Shown here: piece after piece, positions 17,452-26,958 of the stretch
How positions within the stretch are numbered: the stretch's first letter is position 1
Layout of the letters: every line of letters begins with the position of its first letter
Assembly (NCBI GenBank): GCA_018818925.1
Contig: JAHJQZ010000041.1
Span: 1 to 64,000 of the forward strand
Reading direction: 5' to 3'
Length of the DNA stretch: 64,000 nucleotides
DNA from: Alphaproteobacteria bacterium
GTDB lineage: Bacteria > Pseudomonadota > Alphaproteobacteria > Rhizobiales > Devosiaceae
Made by a program: the position numbers and the translations under genes
Notes under the pieces: generated by a model
Database searches by the model: none
Told to the model about the DNA's origin: nothing
Seen by the model: only the letters and a program-made list of their open reading frames with translations

Positions 17452-18960
17452 GCGCAAGTCTTCGGGCAGCAGGGCATCCGGCATGTTCTGGTAGCTCACT
17501 GGCCTCAAAAACCGCCGAATCGACAGCGTGCCGACCGAAGTGGCGCCGAAATTGGTCGAAGCAGGGTAGGGACCGCCATGCACCATGGCGTCGCACACTT
17601 CGACCCCGGTCGGGTAGCCGTTGACCAGCACGCGCCCGGCCTTGCGCTCGAGAATGCGCATCAGGCGCTTCGCCAGCGCCGAATCGGCACCGTCCATGTG
17701 CAGCGTCGCGGTCAGCTGGCCTTCGAGGCTGTGGGCTACGGCCACCAACTCCTCGGCATCGGCGGCCAGAACCACGAGGCCGAGCGGGCCGAAGACCTCC
17801 TTGCCGAGAAGCTCGTTGCCGAGCCAGTCGGCGCCCAAAACGGCATAAAGATAGGGCGTGGCGTTCCTGAGGTCGCAGGTCGAAGTCAGAATCTCCCTCA
17901 CCCCTGCGCTGCCGGCGACGCGGTCGCGGCCGCCGCGATAGGCTTCGGCGATGCCGTCGGTCAGCATGGTCTGCGCCCCGACCGCGCCGAGCGCCGCGCT
18001 CGCCGCCGCAACGAAGGCATCCGCCGCCGCGCCGGCAACGAGCACCGAAATGCCCGGATTGGTGCAGAACTGGCCGGCACCGAGCGTCAGCGAACCGGTC
18101 CAGCCCCTGGCGATATCCTCGCCGCGTGCCCGGACGGCCTCAGGCAGGATGAACATCGGATTGACCGAACCAAGCTCGCCGAAAAACGGGATCGGCTCCG
18201 GTCGCGCCGCGCACAGGTTGAACAGTGCCCGCCCGCCGGCATGCGAGCCGGTGAAACCGACGGCCTTGATGCGCCGTTGCGTCACCAGTGCCTCGCCGAC
18301 GCTGCGATTGCCACCCTGGATCAGCGAGAAGGTGCCCGGGGGGACGCCGGATGTCTCCATCGCCGCCTTGATCGCCTCGGCGACGATCTCGCCGGTGCCG
18401 GGATGGGCCGAATGGCCCTTGACCACGACCGGGCAGCCAGCGGCCAGTGCCGCCGCCGTGTCGCCGCCGGCTGTCGAAAAGGCCAGCGGGAAATTGGAGG
18501 CGCCGAACACGGCCACCGGGCCGATGGGCCGCTGCACCATCCTGATATCGGGCCGCGGCGGCTGGCGGTCGGGCAGGGCCGCGTCGTGGCGCCGGTCGAG
18601 ATAGCCGCCGTTCTCGATATGGGAGGCGAACAGACGGAGCTGGCCGGTGGTGCGTCCGCGCTCCGAGATCAGCCGCGCCTCGGACAGGCCGGTTTCGGCG
18701 CTGCCGATCTCGGTGATGGCGTCGCCGCGCCGGTCGATCTCCTCGGCGATAGCGCGGAGGAAGGCGGCGCGCACCGCCCGCGTCGAATAGCCATAGGACC
18801 AGAAGGCAGTCTCGGCCGCCTCGGCGGCGTGGTCGACAAGCGCCGGCGTGCCGACCGAGAATCTGAAGCGCGGGCCGTTGGCCGGCGCGTGCTCGAAGGT
18901 TTCCTCCCCGGCGATCCACTCGCCAGCGATGAGGTGTCGGCCATGGGGGCGATAGGACAT
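17449..18960 (-). CDS. Aldehyde dehydrogenase, 2,5-dioxovalerate (ketoglutarate semialdehyde) type
   Basis: A 503-residue aldehyde dehydrogenase of the NADP+-dependent ketoglutarate-semialdehyde group. Features are the GASNFPLAFSTAGGDTAAAL cofactor region, Glu in FFGELGSVNP, and catalytic Cys in GAGQFCTNPG. The subgroup oxidises 2,5-dioxopentanoate to 2-oxoglutarate at the end of non-phosphorylative pentose, hydroxyproline or glucarate routes. Pairing with an FAH-fold enzyme on the same strand supports such a pathway. I start at the ATG 18958–18960 (MSYRPHGRHLIAGEW), where homology begins. The stop codon lies at the edge of a repeat element, so the C-terminus may have been set by repeat insertion. 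Confidence 0.86.
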   Translation of the reverse strand: MSYRPHGRHLIAGEWIAGEETFEHAPANGPRFRFSVGTPALVDHAAEAAETAFWSYGYSTRAVRAAFLRAIAEEIDRRGDAITEIGSAETGLSEARLISERGRTTGQLRLFASHIENGGYLDRRHDAALPDRQPPRPDIRMVQRPIGPVAVFGASNFPLAFSTAGGDTAAALAAGCPVVVKGHSAHPGTGEIVAEAIKAAMETSGVPPGTFSLIQGGNRSVGEALVTQRRIKAVGFTGSHAGGRALFNLCAARPEPIPFFGELGSVNPMFILPEAVRARGEDIARGWTGSLTLGAGQFCTNPGISVLVAGAAADAFVAAASAALGAVGAQTMLTDGIAEAYRGGRDRVAGSAGVREILTSTCDLRNATPYLYAVLGADWLGNELLGKEVFGPLGLVVLAADAEELVAVAHSLEGQLTATLHMDGADSALAKRLMRILERKAGRVLVNGYPTGVEVCDAMVHGGPYPASTNFGATSVGTLSIRRFLRPVSYQNMPDALLPEDLR

Positions 18961-19247
18961 GTTCGGCTTCCTCCTGGTTGCGGGCGGGCCGGCGCCGGCG
19001 GTTGCGTCTGCATGACGCATGAAACGGCGCGCCCGTTCGGTCGGCGATGATGGCAATGCGCGAAACTTGCCCGCTCTCGGCCTCAGGTCAAGCCCGAGTC
19101 GGGCCGGTGCGGTGGTTTTGTGCGGCAATGTCTCGCCAGCCGATCGGCGGCGATGCGGCGCAGCACTGGCTCCGCCGGTCCGCCGGCGCCTTTTGATTCC
19201 ATAGCGTCTGAGATTGGGCTAGAGATGCGAGAAACGTCGAGCCATCC

Positions 19248-20507
19248 ATGTCCAACGTCGTCACATTGCTTCTTGCGGCCGCCGCGCTCGTGGCCGGTCT
19301 CGTTTTTCCGCCGCTCTCGTCCTACACGGCGGTCTATGTGGTCATGGGCGCCATGCTCATCGCGGCGGTGCTGCTGCGCGCCCGCCTCCGCGACATCGCC
19401 CGTCACCCGGCCTATCTCGCCGTCGCCGCCGCCATCGTCCTTTTAAGCCTGACCCTGCCCTTTGTCTGGCAGGGGCCCGACGACCTGCTGGTCCTCGGAG
19501 CGATCGCCCCGTTGCCGCTCGGCATCGGGCTCGTGGCCTTGTTCGAGGCCGAGCCGCGTTTCGCCTCGCCGGTGCTGATCGGCGGGCTGAGCCTCATCGG
19601 TGCCTTCGGCGCCGTGCTGGCCGGGCTCAACGACATTTTTGTCTTCGGGCTGGATCGGGCCGGCAGCGGTAACAATCCCATCCATTACGCCGACCTCAGC
19701 GTGGCGCTCGGCCTGTTTGCCATGATCGGCGTGTTCGGCAGCAAGAGCCGCTGGCGGATGATCTTCCTTCTCGGTCCCCTGTTCGCCCTTTTGGCGGTTC
19801 TGCTGTCCGGCTCGCGCGGCGCGCTCCTCGCCTATTTCGCCACCATGGCGCCGCTGACCGGCCTGCTGGTGGTGTGGTTTCGGCGCGAATGGTTGCTGGG
19901 ACTTTCGATTCTGGCCGCCGGCCTGGTCTCTGTGCTGCTGGTCACGTCGATGGTTTTCATGCCCAGCCTGTCGAACCGCGCCGTCGATGCCTTCCGCGAT
20001 TTCGGCACGGCCGTTTTCGCCTTCGCCGAAAACACCGGCGAATCCGCCGCCCTTTCCGCCGAAATCGACGGGTCGACGGACGAGCGCCTGACGCTGCTGC
20101 GGGGGGCCGTCGCCGTCTTTGTCGAGCATCCGGTGTTCGGCGTCGGCGCCGGCCAGATGATCTCGGCAGCGCGCGAGCATTTCCCCGAGCGCCACAAGCA
20201 GCTGGGCAATCACCTGCATTCCGATATTGGCAATTTCGCCGCTTCCGCCGGGCTGTTCGGCCTTGCCGGCTATTTCGCGTTGCTGCTGGCGCCGTTCCTG
20301 CGTCCTTCGGGCAATTATGGCACCGACACGCGTCGCGTGCTGCTGCTCGGCGCCATGGCCCTGTCCGGCAGCTATTTCACCCTCGGGCTGACCAACGCCG
20401 TTCTGGGCGTGCTGCCGCAAACCGGGCTCCATGCGACCTTGCTCGCTTGTCTTGTCGGCATCGGGCGCGTCTGGCGCGCCGATTTCACCCCGACAGAGCC
20501 GCGATAG
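19248..20507 (+). CDS. O-antigen ligase / polymerase family membrane protein
   Basis: A 419-residue polytopic protein with about ten membrane segments and the Wzy_C/WaaL pattern: a large periplasmic loop before PVFGVGAGQMISAAREHFPE and HLHSDIGNFAASAGLFGLAG, where the conserved Arg/His residues sit. Family members transfer or polymerise undecaprenyl-linked O-polysaccharide at the periplasmic face. No other surface-polysaccharide gene is nearby, so the substrate cannot be inferred. The 3' end overlaps hypF, which is convergent, by 23 bases. Confidence 0.82.
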   Translation: MSNVVTLLLAAAALVAGLVFPPLSSYTAVYVVMGAMLIAAVLLRARLRDIARHPAYLAVAAAIVLLSLTLPFVWQGPDDLLVLGAIAPLPLGIGLVALFEAEPRFASPVLIGGLSLIGAFGAVLAGLNDIFVFGLDRAGSGNNPIHYADLSVALGLFAMIGVFGSKSRWRMIFLLGPLFALLAVLLSGSRGALLAYFATMAPLTGLLVVWFRREWLLGLSILAAGLVSVLLVTSMVFMPSLSNRAVDAFRDFGTAVFAFAENTGESAALSAEIDGSTDERLTLLRGAVAVFVEHPVFGVGAGQMISAAREHFPERHKQLGNHLHSDIGNFAASAGLFGLAGYFALLLAPFLRPSGNYGTDTRRVLLLGAMALSGSYFTLGLTNAVLGVLPQTGLHATLLACLVGIGRVWRADFTPTEPR

Positions 20508-22794
20508 CGGCCTGGCCGAGCGCCAGCCCGCCATCGTTTGCCGGCGCGTGGCGCTGCACCAGAACGGTCAGCCCCGCGGCGCTCAGCCTTGCGAACAAAA
20601 GGTCGAACAGCAGCCGGTTCTGCATCACGCCGCCCGACAATGCCGCCTTGCCGATGCCGGTCTCGCGGGCAATGGCCTGAACAAGCGTGGCGATGCCGTC
20701 GGCGAGGGCATGATGGAAGCGTGCCGCGATGAGGCCCGGCTCGGTGCCCCTTGCGAGATCGGCGAGCAGCGCCTGCCACAGCGGCGCCCAGGCGATGCGG
20801 TGCGGCTCGCCATGCACGAGCTCGACAGGATAGGCGTCGGTGCCCCGGGAAAAGGGCGTTGCCAATGCCTCGAGCGCCATGGCGGCCTGGCCCTCGAAAT
20901 CCTGCCTGTCGCGGCAGATGCCGAGGGCGGCGGCCGCGGCGTCGAACAGCCGGCCGGCCGAAGAGGACAGAGGCGCGTTCACGCCGCGCGCCATCGCCGT
21001 CGCGATGAGGTCGAGCGGCTTTTCGGCGAGGGCGGTGCCGAGCGGCATGCCGCTGACCCGACCGCGCCAGTCCGGGCCGAAGGCGGCATGAAGATGGGCG
21101 ACGAGATTGCGCCAGGGCTCGCGCTGCGCCCGGTCGCCACCCGGCTGCGGCACGGCGTCGAAATGGCCGGTCCGGGAAAAACCGGAATAGCCGCCGACAA
21201 GGATTTCTCCGCCCCAGATCGTGCCGTCGGTGCCAAGGCCCAGCCCGTCGAGCACAATGCCGATGGTTTCGTCCTCGCCGGGCGCGACGCCATTGTCGGC
21301 AAGGCACGAGGCGAGGTGGGCGTGGTGATGCTGCACCCTGACGATGCCGATGCCCAGTTCCTCGGCCAGCGCCTCGCCGGCACGCGTCGACAGATAGTCG
21401 GGGTGCAGGTCGACCGCGATCGCGTCCGGAGTGAACCGGTAGAGCGCCCGGTACAGGTCGAGCGACCTGCGATAATCGGCATAGGTCGCGGCGTTCTCAA
21501 GATCGCCCATGTGCTGGGAAAGCACCGCCTCGGCGCCACGCAGCAGGCAGAAGGCCGATTTCAGTCCGCCGCCCATGGCGAGCATGCGCGACCCCGATCC
21601 GAATTCCGCCGCCAGCCGCAGGCTCGCCGGTGCCAGCCCGCGCCCGCGCCTCAGCACCTGCACCGCCGGCGCATCCACCCGCATCACCGAATCGTCGAGC
21701 CGGTTGACGATGTCGCGGTCGTTCTGCAGGAAGAAATCGGCGATGCCGCCGAGCCGCGCCCGCGCCTCCGCGTTGTCGGTCGCTTGCGGCTCCTCGCTGA
21801 GATTGCCCGATGTGAGCACGATCGGACAATCGAGATCGGCCATCAGCAGGTGGTGCAACGGCGAGTAGGCCAGCATGAAGCCGACGCGGCGCTGGTCGGG
21901 CGCGACTCCCGGCGTCAGCGCCTTGCCGGCCATTTCCAGAAGCACGATGGGCGCGGCGGACGAGCGCAGCAGCGCCGCCTCGGTTTCGCTTGCCCTCGCA
22001 TAGCGGCGCACCTCGTCGACATCGCGCGCCATCAGCGCCAAGGGCTTGGACGGCCGATGCTTGCGACGCCTCAATTCGGCAACCGCCGCCGCGCTCGTCG
22101 CATCGCACGCGAGGTGGAAGCCGCCGATGCCCTTGATGGCGCCGATCTCGCCGGCCATGAGCCGGCGCGCCGCCTCGGCGATCGGGTCGGCGACATCGAT
22201 GTGAATGCCGGCGGCGTCCTCGATCCAGACCATCGGCCCGCAGACCGGGCAGGCATTGGGCTGGGCATGAAAGCGCCGGTCGGATGGGTCGGCATATTCG
22301 CTGCCGCAGGCCGGGCACATGGCGAAGGCACGCATCGAGGTCTTGGCCCTGTCGTAGGGAATGGCGGAAATGATCGACAGGCGCGGACCGCAATGGGTGC
22401 AATTGGTGAAGGCGTAGCCGAAGCGGCGGTTGGCGGGATCGAAAATCTCGTCGCGGCAGGCCGGGCAGGTCGCGGCATCGGGCACGATGCCGGTGTCGAT
22501 CTCGGTCTGGGCGCTGTCCACGATCTCGAACGCGGACGGGGCGGACCCGTCCATAGGCTGCGCGGTGATCTCGTCGACCCGCGACAACGGCGGCGCTTCG
22601 CCGGCGATGCGCCGCATGAAGGATTCAAGGGCGTTTTGTTCGCCCCAGACGGCGATCTCGACGCCTTCGCCATCGTTGAGCACATGGCCGGTGAGGCCGC
22701 ATTCATGCGCCAGCCGCCAGATGAACGGTCGGAAGCCGACTCCCTGCACGAGCCCGCGGACCCTGATCCTGCGGCTGTCACGCATCTCGGTCAT
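20485..22794 (-). CDS. hypF: Hydrogenase maturation carbamoyltransferase HypF
   Basis: A 769-residue HypF that makes the cyanide ligand precursor of the [NiFe] site from carbamoyl phosphate together with HypE. Domains in order: acylphosphatase (VRGLVQGVGFRPFIWRLA, 10–95), two zinc-finger CxxC pairs (CPACRDE…CTHCGP and CPACGSE…CPVCGP, about 110–185), a YrdC-like domain (IKGIGGFHLACDA), and a C-terminal Kae1-like domain with HHHAHLASC. The length is normal. It is last in the hox–hyp run but separated from hypE by 107 bases that hold a repeat element, so its expression may be partly separate. Confidence 0.95.
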   Translation of the reverse strand: MTEMRDSRRIRVRGLVQGVGFRPFIWRLAHECGLTGHVLNDGEGVEIAVWGEQNALESFMRRIAGEAPPLSRVDEITAQPMDGSAPSAFEIVDSAQTEIDTGIVPDAATCPACRDEIFDPANRRFGYAFTNCTHCGPRLSIISAIPYDRAKTSMRAFAMCPACGSEYADPSDRRFHAQPNACPVCGPMVWIEDAAGIHIDVADPIAEAARRLMAGEIGAIKGIGGFHLACDATSAAAVAELRRRKHRPSKPLALMARDVDEVRRYARASETEAALLRSSAAPIVLLEMAGKALTPGVAPDQRRVGFMLAYSPLHHLLMADLDCPIVLTSGNLSEEPQATDNAEARARLGGIADFFLQNDRDIVNRLDDSVMRVDAPAVQVLRRGRGLAPASLRLAAEFGSGSRMLAMGGGLKSAFCLLRGAEAVLSQHMGDLENAATYADYRRSLDLYRALYRFTPDAIAVDLHPDYLSTRAGEALAEELGIGIVRVQHHHAHLASCLADNGVAPGEDETIGIVLDGLGLGTDGTIWGGEILVGGYSGFSRTGHFDAVPQPGGDRAQREPWRNLVAHLHAAFGPDWRGRVSGMPLGTALAEKPLDLIATAMARGVNAPLSSSAGRLFDAAAAALGICRDRQDFEGQAAMALEALATPFSRGTDAYPVELVHGEPHRIAWAPLWQALLADLARGTEPGLIAARFHHALADGIATLVQAIARETGIGKAALSGGVMQNRLLFDLLFARLSAAGLTVLVQRHAPANDGGLALGQAAIAALSG

Positions 22795-22802
22795 GTGCGG
22801 AT

Positions 22803-22904
22803 ACTAGAGCATCGTGCGTAAAAGTGGGAACCGGTTTTGCGCGGAAACGATGCGACCACAAGGAGATGGAGCGACGCCATTCGATTTGAACGCGCGTCGC
22901 TCTA
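22803..22904. repeat. Intergenic palindromic repeat, family B, ending in the hypE stop codon
   Basis: Two palindromes in tandem: GCATCGT…ACGATGC around an AAAAGTGGGAACCGGTTTT core, then AGCGACGC…GCGTCGCT. The terminal CTAG provides the TAG stop of hypE. The element fills the hypE–hypF gap. Its core resembles the AAAAGTGG…CCACTTTT part of family A. Confidence 0.78.
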
Positions 22905-23930
22905 GCAGATGCGCGGCAATTGCTCGCCGGCAATCCAGTCGACGACGCGCGTGCCGCCGAAGCCCGTCCGCATCTGGATGAGATGCGCCGCGTCTTCGAT
23001 GACGGTGCCGATGCGCGCCGCATCCCTGCCGAGCGGATGCGCCCGCATGACGGCAAGAAGCGTCTCGGCGTCATGGTTTTCGCAGATGCAGATGAGCTTG
23101 CCCTCGTTGGCGACATAGAGCGCGTCGAGGCCGAGCAATTCGCAGGCGGCATGCACGTCGGGGCGGACCGGTATGGCGTCCTCGTCGAGCATCATGCCGA
23201 CATGGGAGGCACGGGCGATCTCGTTAAGCGTCGCCGCAAGACCGCCGCGCGTCGGGTCGCGCAAGGTCGTGACGCCCGGCACGGCGGCGAGCATGTCGGC
23301 GATCAGCCCGTTCAATGCGGCGCAGTCGCTGACGATCTCGGTCTCGAATTCGAGGCTTTCGCGCTTGCTGAGGATGGCGACGCCGTGATCGCCCATGGTG
23401 CCCGAAACGAGCACCGCCTGGCCGGGGCGGGCCTTGCTGCCCGACGTCTCGACGCCCTCGGGGACGACGCCGATTCCGGTCGTCGTTATGAAGACGCCGT
23501 CGCCTTTGCCCTTTTCCACGACCTTGGTGTCGCCGGTGACGATGGTCACGCCGGCCGCTTTCGCCGCTGACGCCATGGAGACGACAATCCGTTCGAGATC
23601 GGCCATGGGGAAGCCTTCCTCGAGGATGAAGCCGACGGCCACATAGAGCGGTCTGGCCCCCATCATGGCCACGTCGTTGACCGTGCCGTTGATCGAGAGC
23701 GCCCCGATATCGCCGCCGGGGAAGAACAGCGGCGAAATGACGTGGCCGTCGGTCGAAATGACGACGCGGCCGGGCGGGAGGGACATCAGAGCACCGTCAT
23801 TGCCCTGATCGAGGATCGGGTTGGAGAAATGCTTGTTGAACAGCGTCCTGATGAGCTCCGCCATGGCGCGGCCACCGCCTCCATGGGTCATGTCGACGCT
23901 GCCGCTCATCGGCATATCGTGGGCGCTCAT
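22902..23930 (-). CDS. hypE: Hydrogenase maturation protein HypE
   Basis: A 342-residue HypE that dehydrates the HypF-made thiocarboxamide on its own C-terminal cysteine to a thiocyanate, then donates CN to iron. The C-terminus reads EQLPRIC, the conserved acceptor Cys as the last residue. ATP-binding features include HGGGGRAM near the N-terminus, FFPGGDIGALSINGTVND and VTGDTKVVEKGKGDG. The start ATG (23928–23930) overlaps the hypD stop. The PRIC end falls exactly where the adjacent repeat supplies the stop codon, so the functional C-terminus is preserved. Confidence 0.96.
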   Translation of the reverse strand: MSAHDMPMSGSVDMTHGGGGRAMAELIRTLFNKHFSNPILDQGNDGALMSLPPGRVVISTDGHVISPLFFPGGDIGALSINGTVNDVAMMGARPLYVAVGFILEEGFPMADLERIVVSMASAAKAAGVTIVTGDTKVVEKGKGDGVFITTTGIGVVPEGVETSGSKARPGQAVLVSGTMGDHGVAILSKRESLEFETEIVSDCAALNGLIADMLAAVPGVTTLRDPTRGGLAATLNEIARASHVGMMLDEDAIPVRPDVHAACELLGLDALYVANEGKLICICENHDAETLLAVMRAHPLGRDAARIGTVIEDAAHLIQMRTGFGGTRVVDWIAGEQLPRIC

Positions 23931-25078
23931 GCGAGAATGGCTTCCTTGGCCCTGTCCGGATTGCGGAAGCGGCCATAGGTCCAGTAGGCGGCGCAGGCGC
24001 CTTCGGACGAGACCATGCAGGAACCCATCGGATTGTCCGGCGTGCACACCGTGCCGAAAAGCTTGCAGTCGGTCGGCTTCTTGACGCCGCGAAGGATCGC
24101 CGGGCACTCGCAGGACTTGGTTTCCCGCGATGTCTTGGCGCTGATCTCGAAGCGTTTCTCGGCGTCGAAGAAGGAATATTTGTCCCTGAGTCGCAGGGCG
24201 CTGTCGGCGACCGAACCCAGGCCGCGCCATTCGAAGCTCGGGCGCAGTTCCAGCACCTCGGCGACCAGCGCCTGGGCCTTGAGATTGCCGTCGCGGGTAA
24301 CGACGCGGGTATATTCGTTCTCGACCTCGAAACGCTGCTCCTTGATCTGGCGGATCAGCATGAGCACGGACTGCATGACATCGAGCGGTTCGAAACCGCA
24401 GATGACGACGGGCTTCCTGTAATGCGCGGCGGCGGCTTCGTAGGGCTTCGAGCCGATGACGGCGCTGACATGGGAAGGGCCGAGGAAACCGTCGATGCGC
24501 GCCGGTCCGCCGGGGGCGAAATCCTCGCTGTCGAGGATATGGCCGATGGCGGCGGGGGTGAGGACGTGATTGCAGAAGACCGAGAAGTTCTTGAGGCCTT
24601 CCTTTTGCGCCTGCAGGACGGCGACGGCGGTCGGCGGCGTTGTCGTCTCGAAGCCGATGGCGAAAAAGACGACCTGCCTTTGCGGATTGTCGCGGGCGAT
24701 CTTCAAGGCATCCATGGTCGAATAGACCATGCGGATGTCGGCGCCTTCGGCCTTGGCCTTGATGAGCGAGCGCCTGTTGGTGCCCGGCACGCGCATCATG
24801 TCGCCATAAGAGCAAAGGATCGCCCCGTGCCGCTCGGCGAGCTCGACGGCGTCATCGAGGCGCCTGACCGGCAGGACGCAGACCGGGCAGCCCGGCCCGT
24901 GGACGAAATGGACGTTGGCCGGCATCAGGTCCTGGACGCCGTAGCGGAAGATGGCGTGCGTGTGGCCGCCGCAGAACTCCATGAAATGGTAGGAGTTTTC
25001 GCCCGCGGCTTGCCTGGCGATCTCGGCGGCGAGTTTTTCGGCGACGGAACGGTCGCGGAACTCGTCGACATACTTCAT
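23927..25078 (-). CDS. hypD: Hydrogenase maturation scaffold HypD
   Basis: A 383-residue FeS scaffold that, with HypC, assembles the Fe(CN)2CO unit of [NiFe] hydrogenase. Signatures present are MEFCGGHTHAIFRYG, HGPGCPVCVLP with its CxxC, IGFETTTPPTA, and four C-terminal cysteines for the [4Fe-4S] cluster (CECPAILRG, CKLFGTVC, GSCMVSSEGAC). The ATG at 25076–25078 overlaps the hypC stop by four bases, and its own stop overlaps hypE, giving tight coupling. Nothing is missing by eye. Confidence 0.96.
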   Translation of the reverse strand: MKYVDEFRDRSVAEKLAAEIARQAAGENSYHFMEFCGGHTHAIFRYGVQDLMPANVHFVHGPGCPVCVLPVRRLDDAVELAERHGAILCSYGDMMRVPGTNRRSLIKAKAEGADIRMVYSTMDALKIARDNPQRQVVFFAIGFETTTPPTAVAVLQAQKEGLKNFSVFCNHVLTPAAIGHILDSEDFAPGGPARIDGFLGPSHVSAVIGSKPYEAAAAHYRKPVVICGFEPLDVMQSVLMLIRQIKEQRFEVENEYTRVVTRDGNLKAQALVAEVLELRPSFEWRGLGSVADSALRLRDKYSFFDAEKRFEISAKTSRETKSCECPAILRGVKKPTDCKLFGTVCTPDNPMGSCMVSSEGACAAYWTYGRFRNPDRAKEAILA

Positions 25079-25332
25079 TGAGAGGCCTCGCTGATTTCCG
25101 CCAGTTCTTCGGCCAGCAGGCCGCCTTCGCGCATCAGGTCGAGGGTGCGTTGCGCTTCGTCCTCGGACAGCCGGTTGAGGGCGTAGCCGACATGAACGAG
25201 GACGTAGTCGCCGATTTCGACCTCGTCGAGCAGGGCGGTCGAGATCTTTTTCCTGATGCCTTCGAGCGACACCATGGCGGTCGCGTCGCTCGTATCGAGC
25301 GAGACGACTTTGGCGGGAATGGCGAGACACAT
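25075..25332 (-). CDS. hypC: Hydrogenase maturation chaperone HypC
   Basis: An 85-residue HypC/HupF-family chaperone beginning MCLAIPAK. Cys2 is the residue that binds HypD and the large-subunit precursor. It carries the Fe(CN)2CO group to HoxH. Length and the single N-terminal Cys fit the family. It lies 11 bases after hypB and overlaps hypD by four. Only one hypC copy is seen in the window, so it may also serve any other [NiFe] enzyme in the cell. Confidence 0.94.
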   Translation of the reverse strand: MCLAIPAKVVSLDTSDATAMVSLEGIRKKISTALLDEVEIGDYVLVHVGYALNRLSEDEAQRTLDLMREGGLLAEELAEISEASQ

Positions 25333-25343
25333 CGGGCTTGCTC

Positions 25344-26165
25344 CTATTCCGCCGCCGAGGTGAGCGTATGGCCGGCCATGGCCATGGCGCGGGCGCCCAT
25401 CAGCCAGGCGATCCAGGTGTCGAGGCCTTCGCCTGTACGCGCCGAAACCGGCAGCACCTTGATGCCCGGCCTGACGCGTCGCGCATTGGCACTGGCCTTG
25501 TCCATGTCGAAATCGACATAGGGCAAAAGGTCGGTCTTGTTGATGAGAACGAGATCGGACGCAGCAAAAATATCCGGGTATTTCAAGGGTTTGTCATCGC
25601 CTTCGGTAACCGAGAGGATGACGACCTTATGCGCTTCGCCAAGGTCGAACCCGGCCGGGCAGACGAGATTGCCGACATTCTCGATGAAGACGATCGAGCC
25701 CTCGGCCGGTTCGAGATGCTCGAGCGCGTGCCCGACCATATGGGCGTCGAGGTGACAGCCCTTGCCGGTGTTGATCTGGATGGCCGCGGCGCCGGTTTCG
25801 CGGATGCGCTCGGCGTCGTTGGTCGTCTGCTGGTCGCCCTCGACGACATAGGGCACCAGCTTGCCGGCCAGCAATTCGATGGTCTTGACCAGAAGGGCGG
25901 TCTTGCCCGAGCCGGGGCTCGAAACGAGGTTGAGCGCTAGGATGCCGCGCGCGCCGAGCATGGCGCGGTTTTCGGCGGCGAGGGCGTCGTTCTTGGCCAG
26001 AAGGTCGCGCTCGACCGCGAGCACCCGGCTTTCCGGCTCGTGGTCGTGGTGATGATCGTGATCATGGTGGTGATCATGATCGTGATGATGGTGGCCATGG
26101 GCGTGATCGTGGCCGTGGCCCTCGATCGTGACCTCGCCCTTGCCGCATCCGCATGTGGCGCACAT
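25344..26165 (-). CDS. hypB: Nickel-insertion GTPase HypB with a His-rich nickel store
   Basis: A 273-residue GTPase that delivers nickel to the hydrogenase large subunit with HypA. The N-terminus is MCATCGCG, the high-affinity CxxCxC nickel site. Residues 17–42 hold 17 His among 26 residues, a nickel-storage region as in rhizobial HypB. The G domain has SSPGSGKT, the metal-site region [27 protein letters not shown] and the NKTD specificity motif. It starts one base into the hypA stop (TAATG). Confidence 0.96.
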   Translation of the reverse strand: MCATCGCGKGEVTIEGHGHDHAHGHHHHDHDHHHDHDHHHDHEPESRVLAVERDLLAKNDALAAENRAMLGARGILALNLVSSPGSGKTALLVKTIELLAGKLVPYVVEGDQQTTNDAERIRETGAAAIQINTGKGCHLDAHMVGHALEHLEPAEGSIVFIENVGNLVCPAGFDLGEAHKVVILSVTEGDDKPLKYPDIFAASDLVLINKTDLLPYVDFDMDKASANARRVRPGIKVLPVSARTGEGLDTWIAWLMGARAMAMAGHTLTSAAE

Positions 26166-26506
26166 TATGCGACCTCCAGTTCCTTGATACGCATGCTATC
26201 GCCGCCGCTGATCTGCAATTCCGTGCCACCACATTTAGGGCAGGGATCGAGCCGGTCGTTGATCTGGACCAATTCAAAACAGGAAAGACAGCGGGCTTCG
26301 GCCGGCGGCGTGACGATATCGAGCTTTGCGCCTTCCGCCAAGGTGCCCCGCATCACAACGTCGAAACCGAACCTCAGAGCTTCCGGTTCGACCGTAGACA
26401 GCGGCCCGATCTCGAGCGTGATGCGCTTGACCTTTGTGAACTTCGCCGTCTCGGCCTCGGACTTGAGAATGTCGAGCAGGCTTTCGCACAAGCTCATCTC
26501 ATGCAT
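26165..26506 (-). CDS. hypA: Nickel metallochaperone HypA
   Basis: A 113-residue Hyp[11 protein letters not shown] supplies the N-terminal nickel ligands (Met1, His2, Glu3). The zinc site is formed by CLSC and CPKC pairs ([17 protein letters not shown]). It passes nickel to HypB and the large subunit. I chose the ATG at 26504–26506 because the free MHE terminus is required; it overlaps the protease gene by eight bases. No sign of damage. Confidence 0.95.
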   Translation of the reverse strand: MHEMSLCESLLDILKSEAETAKFTKVKRITLEIGPLSTVEPEALRFGFDVVMRGTLAEGAKLDIVTPPAEARCLSCFELVQINDRLDPCPKCGGTELQISGGDSMRIKELEVA

Positions 26507-26954
26507 TGGCCGCCGGCTCCCGGCTGGCATACCAGTCGACGAAGAAGGTCTCGGCCGCCTCGAGATGGGCTTCGGCTTCGGCGCTTAGCCCTTCCTTGAC
26601 CTCGCCATAGTCCCAGCCGGAAATGCCGAGCACATAGGCGGGCGGTTCACGCCCGTAAAGCGTCTTGGCAAGGGTCATCACCGCCTGCGGCGACAGTTCG
26701 TGGCTGCCCATGCCGACGGCGCCCTCCGCCTTGACCTCGGTGAACGAGAAAGAACCGGCGGCGCCGATCTCGGCGTCGGCGAAGATGACGAGATCGGCCT
26801 CGGCCACCATCGGCGCGTGATCGACGGTCAACTGGTAGTCGATGTCGATCGCAAGCCCTTTCGGTGCCAGCTTCTCGATGCGTTCGGCGAAAACCGGACC
26901 AAGGCCGTCGTCACCGCGGCCCTGGTTGCCGAATCCGATGAGGAGTGCGGCCAT
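26499..26954 (-). CDS. hoxW: Hydrogenase maturation endopeptidase for HoxH
   Basis: A 151-residue protease of the HyaD/HoxW family that clips the C-terminal extension from the nickel-loaded large subunit. It starts ALLIGFGNQGRGDDGLGP, with the first acidic metal ligand, and continues with the YQLTVDHAPMVAEADLVIFADA block and the conserved His of SHELSP. It lies four bases after hoxH, the presumed substrate, whose 27-residue tail follows DPCLSCATH. The hoxW name is by position and family. Confidence 0.9.
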   Translation of the reverse strand: MAALLIGFGNQGRGDDGLGPVFAERIEKLAPKGLAIDIDYQLTVDHAPMVAEADLVIFADAEIGAAGSFSFTEVKAEGAVGMGSHELSPQAVMTLAKTLYGREPPAYVLGISGWDYGEVKEGLSAEAEAHLEAAETFFVDWYASREPAANA

Positions 26955-26958
26955 GCGT

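Noticed and set aside
26040-26110. Tandem GTGATCATG-like short repeats, possible microsatellite or CRISPR-like array
   Set aside because: They encode the His/Asp-rich nickel-store segment of HypB, so they are coding repeats.
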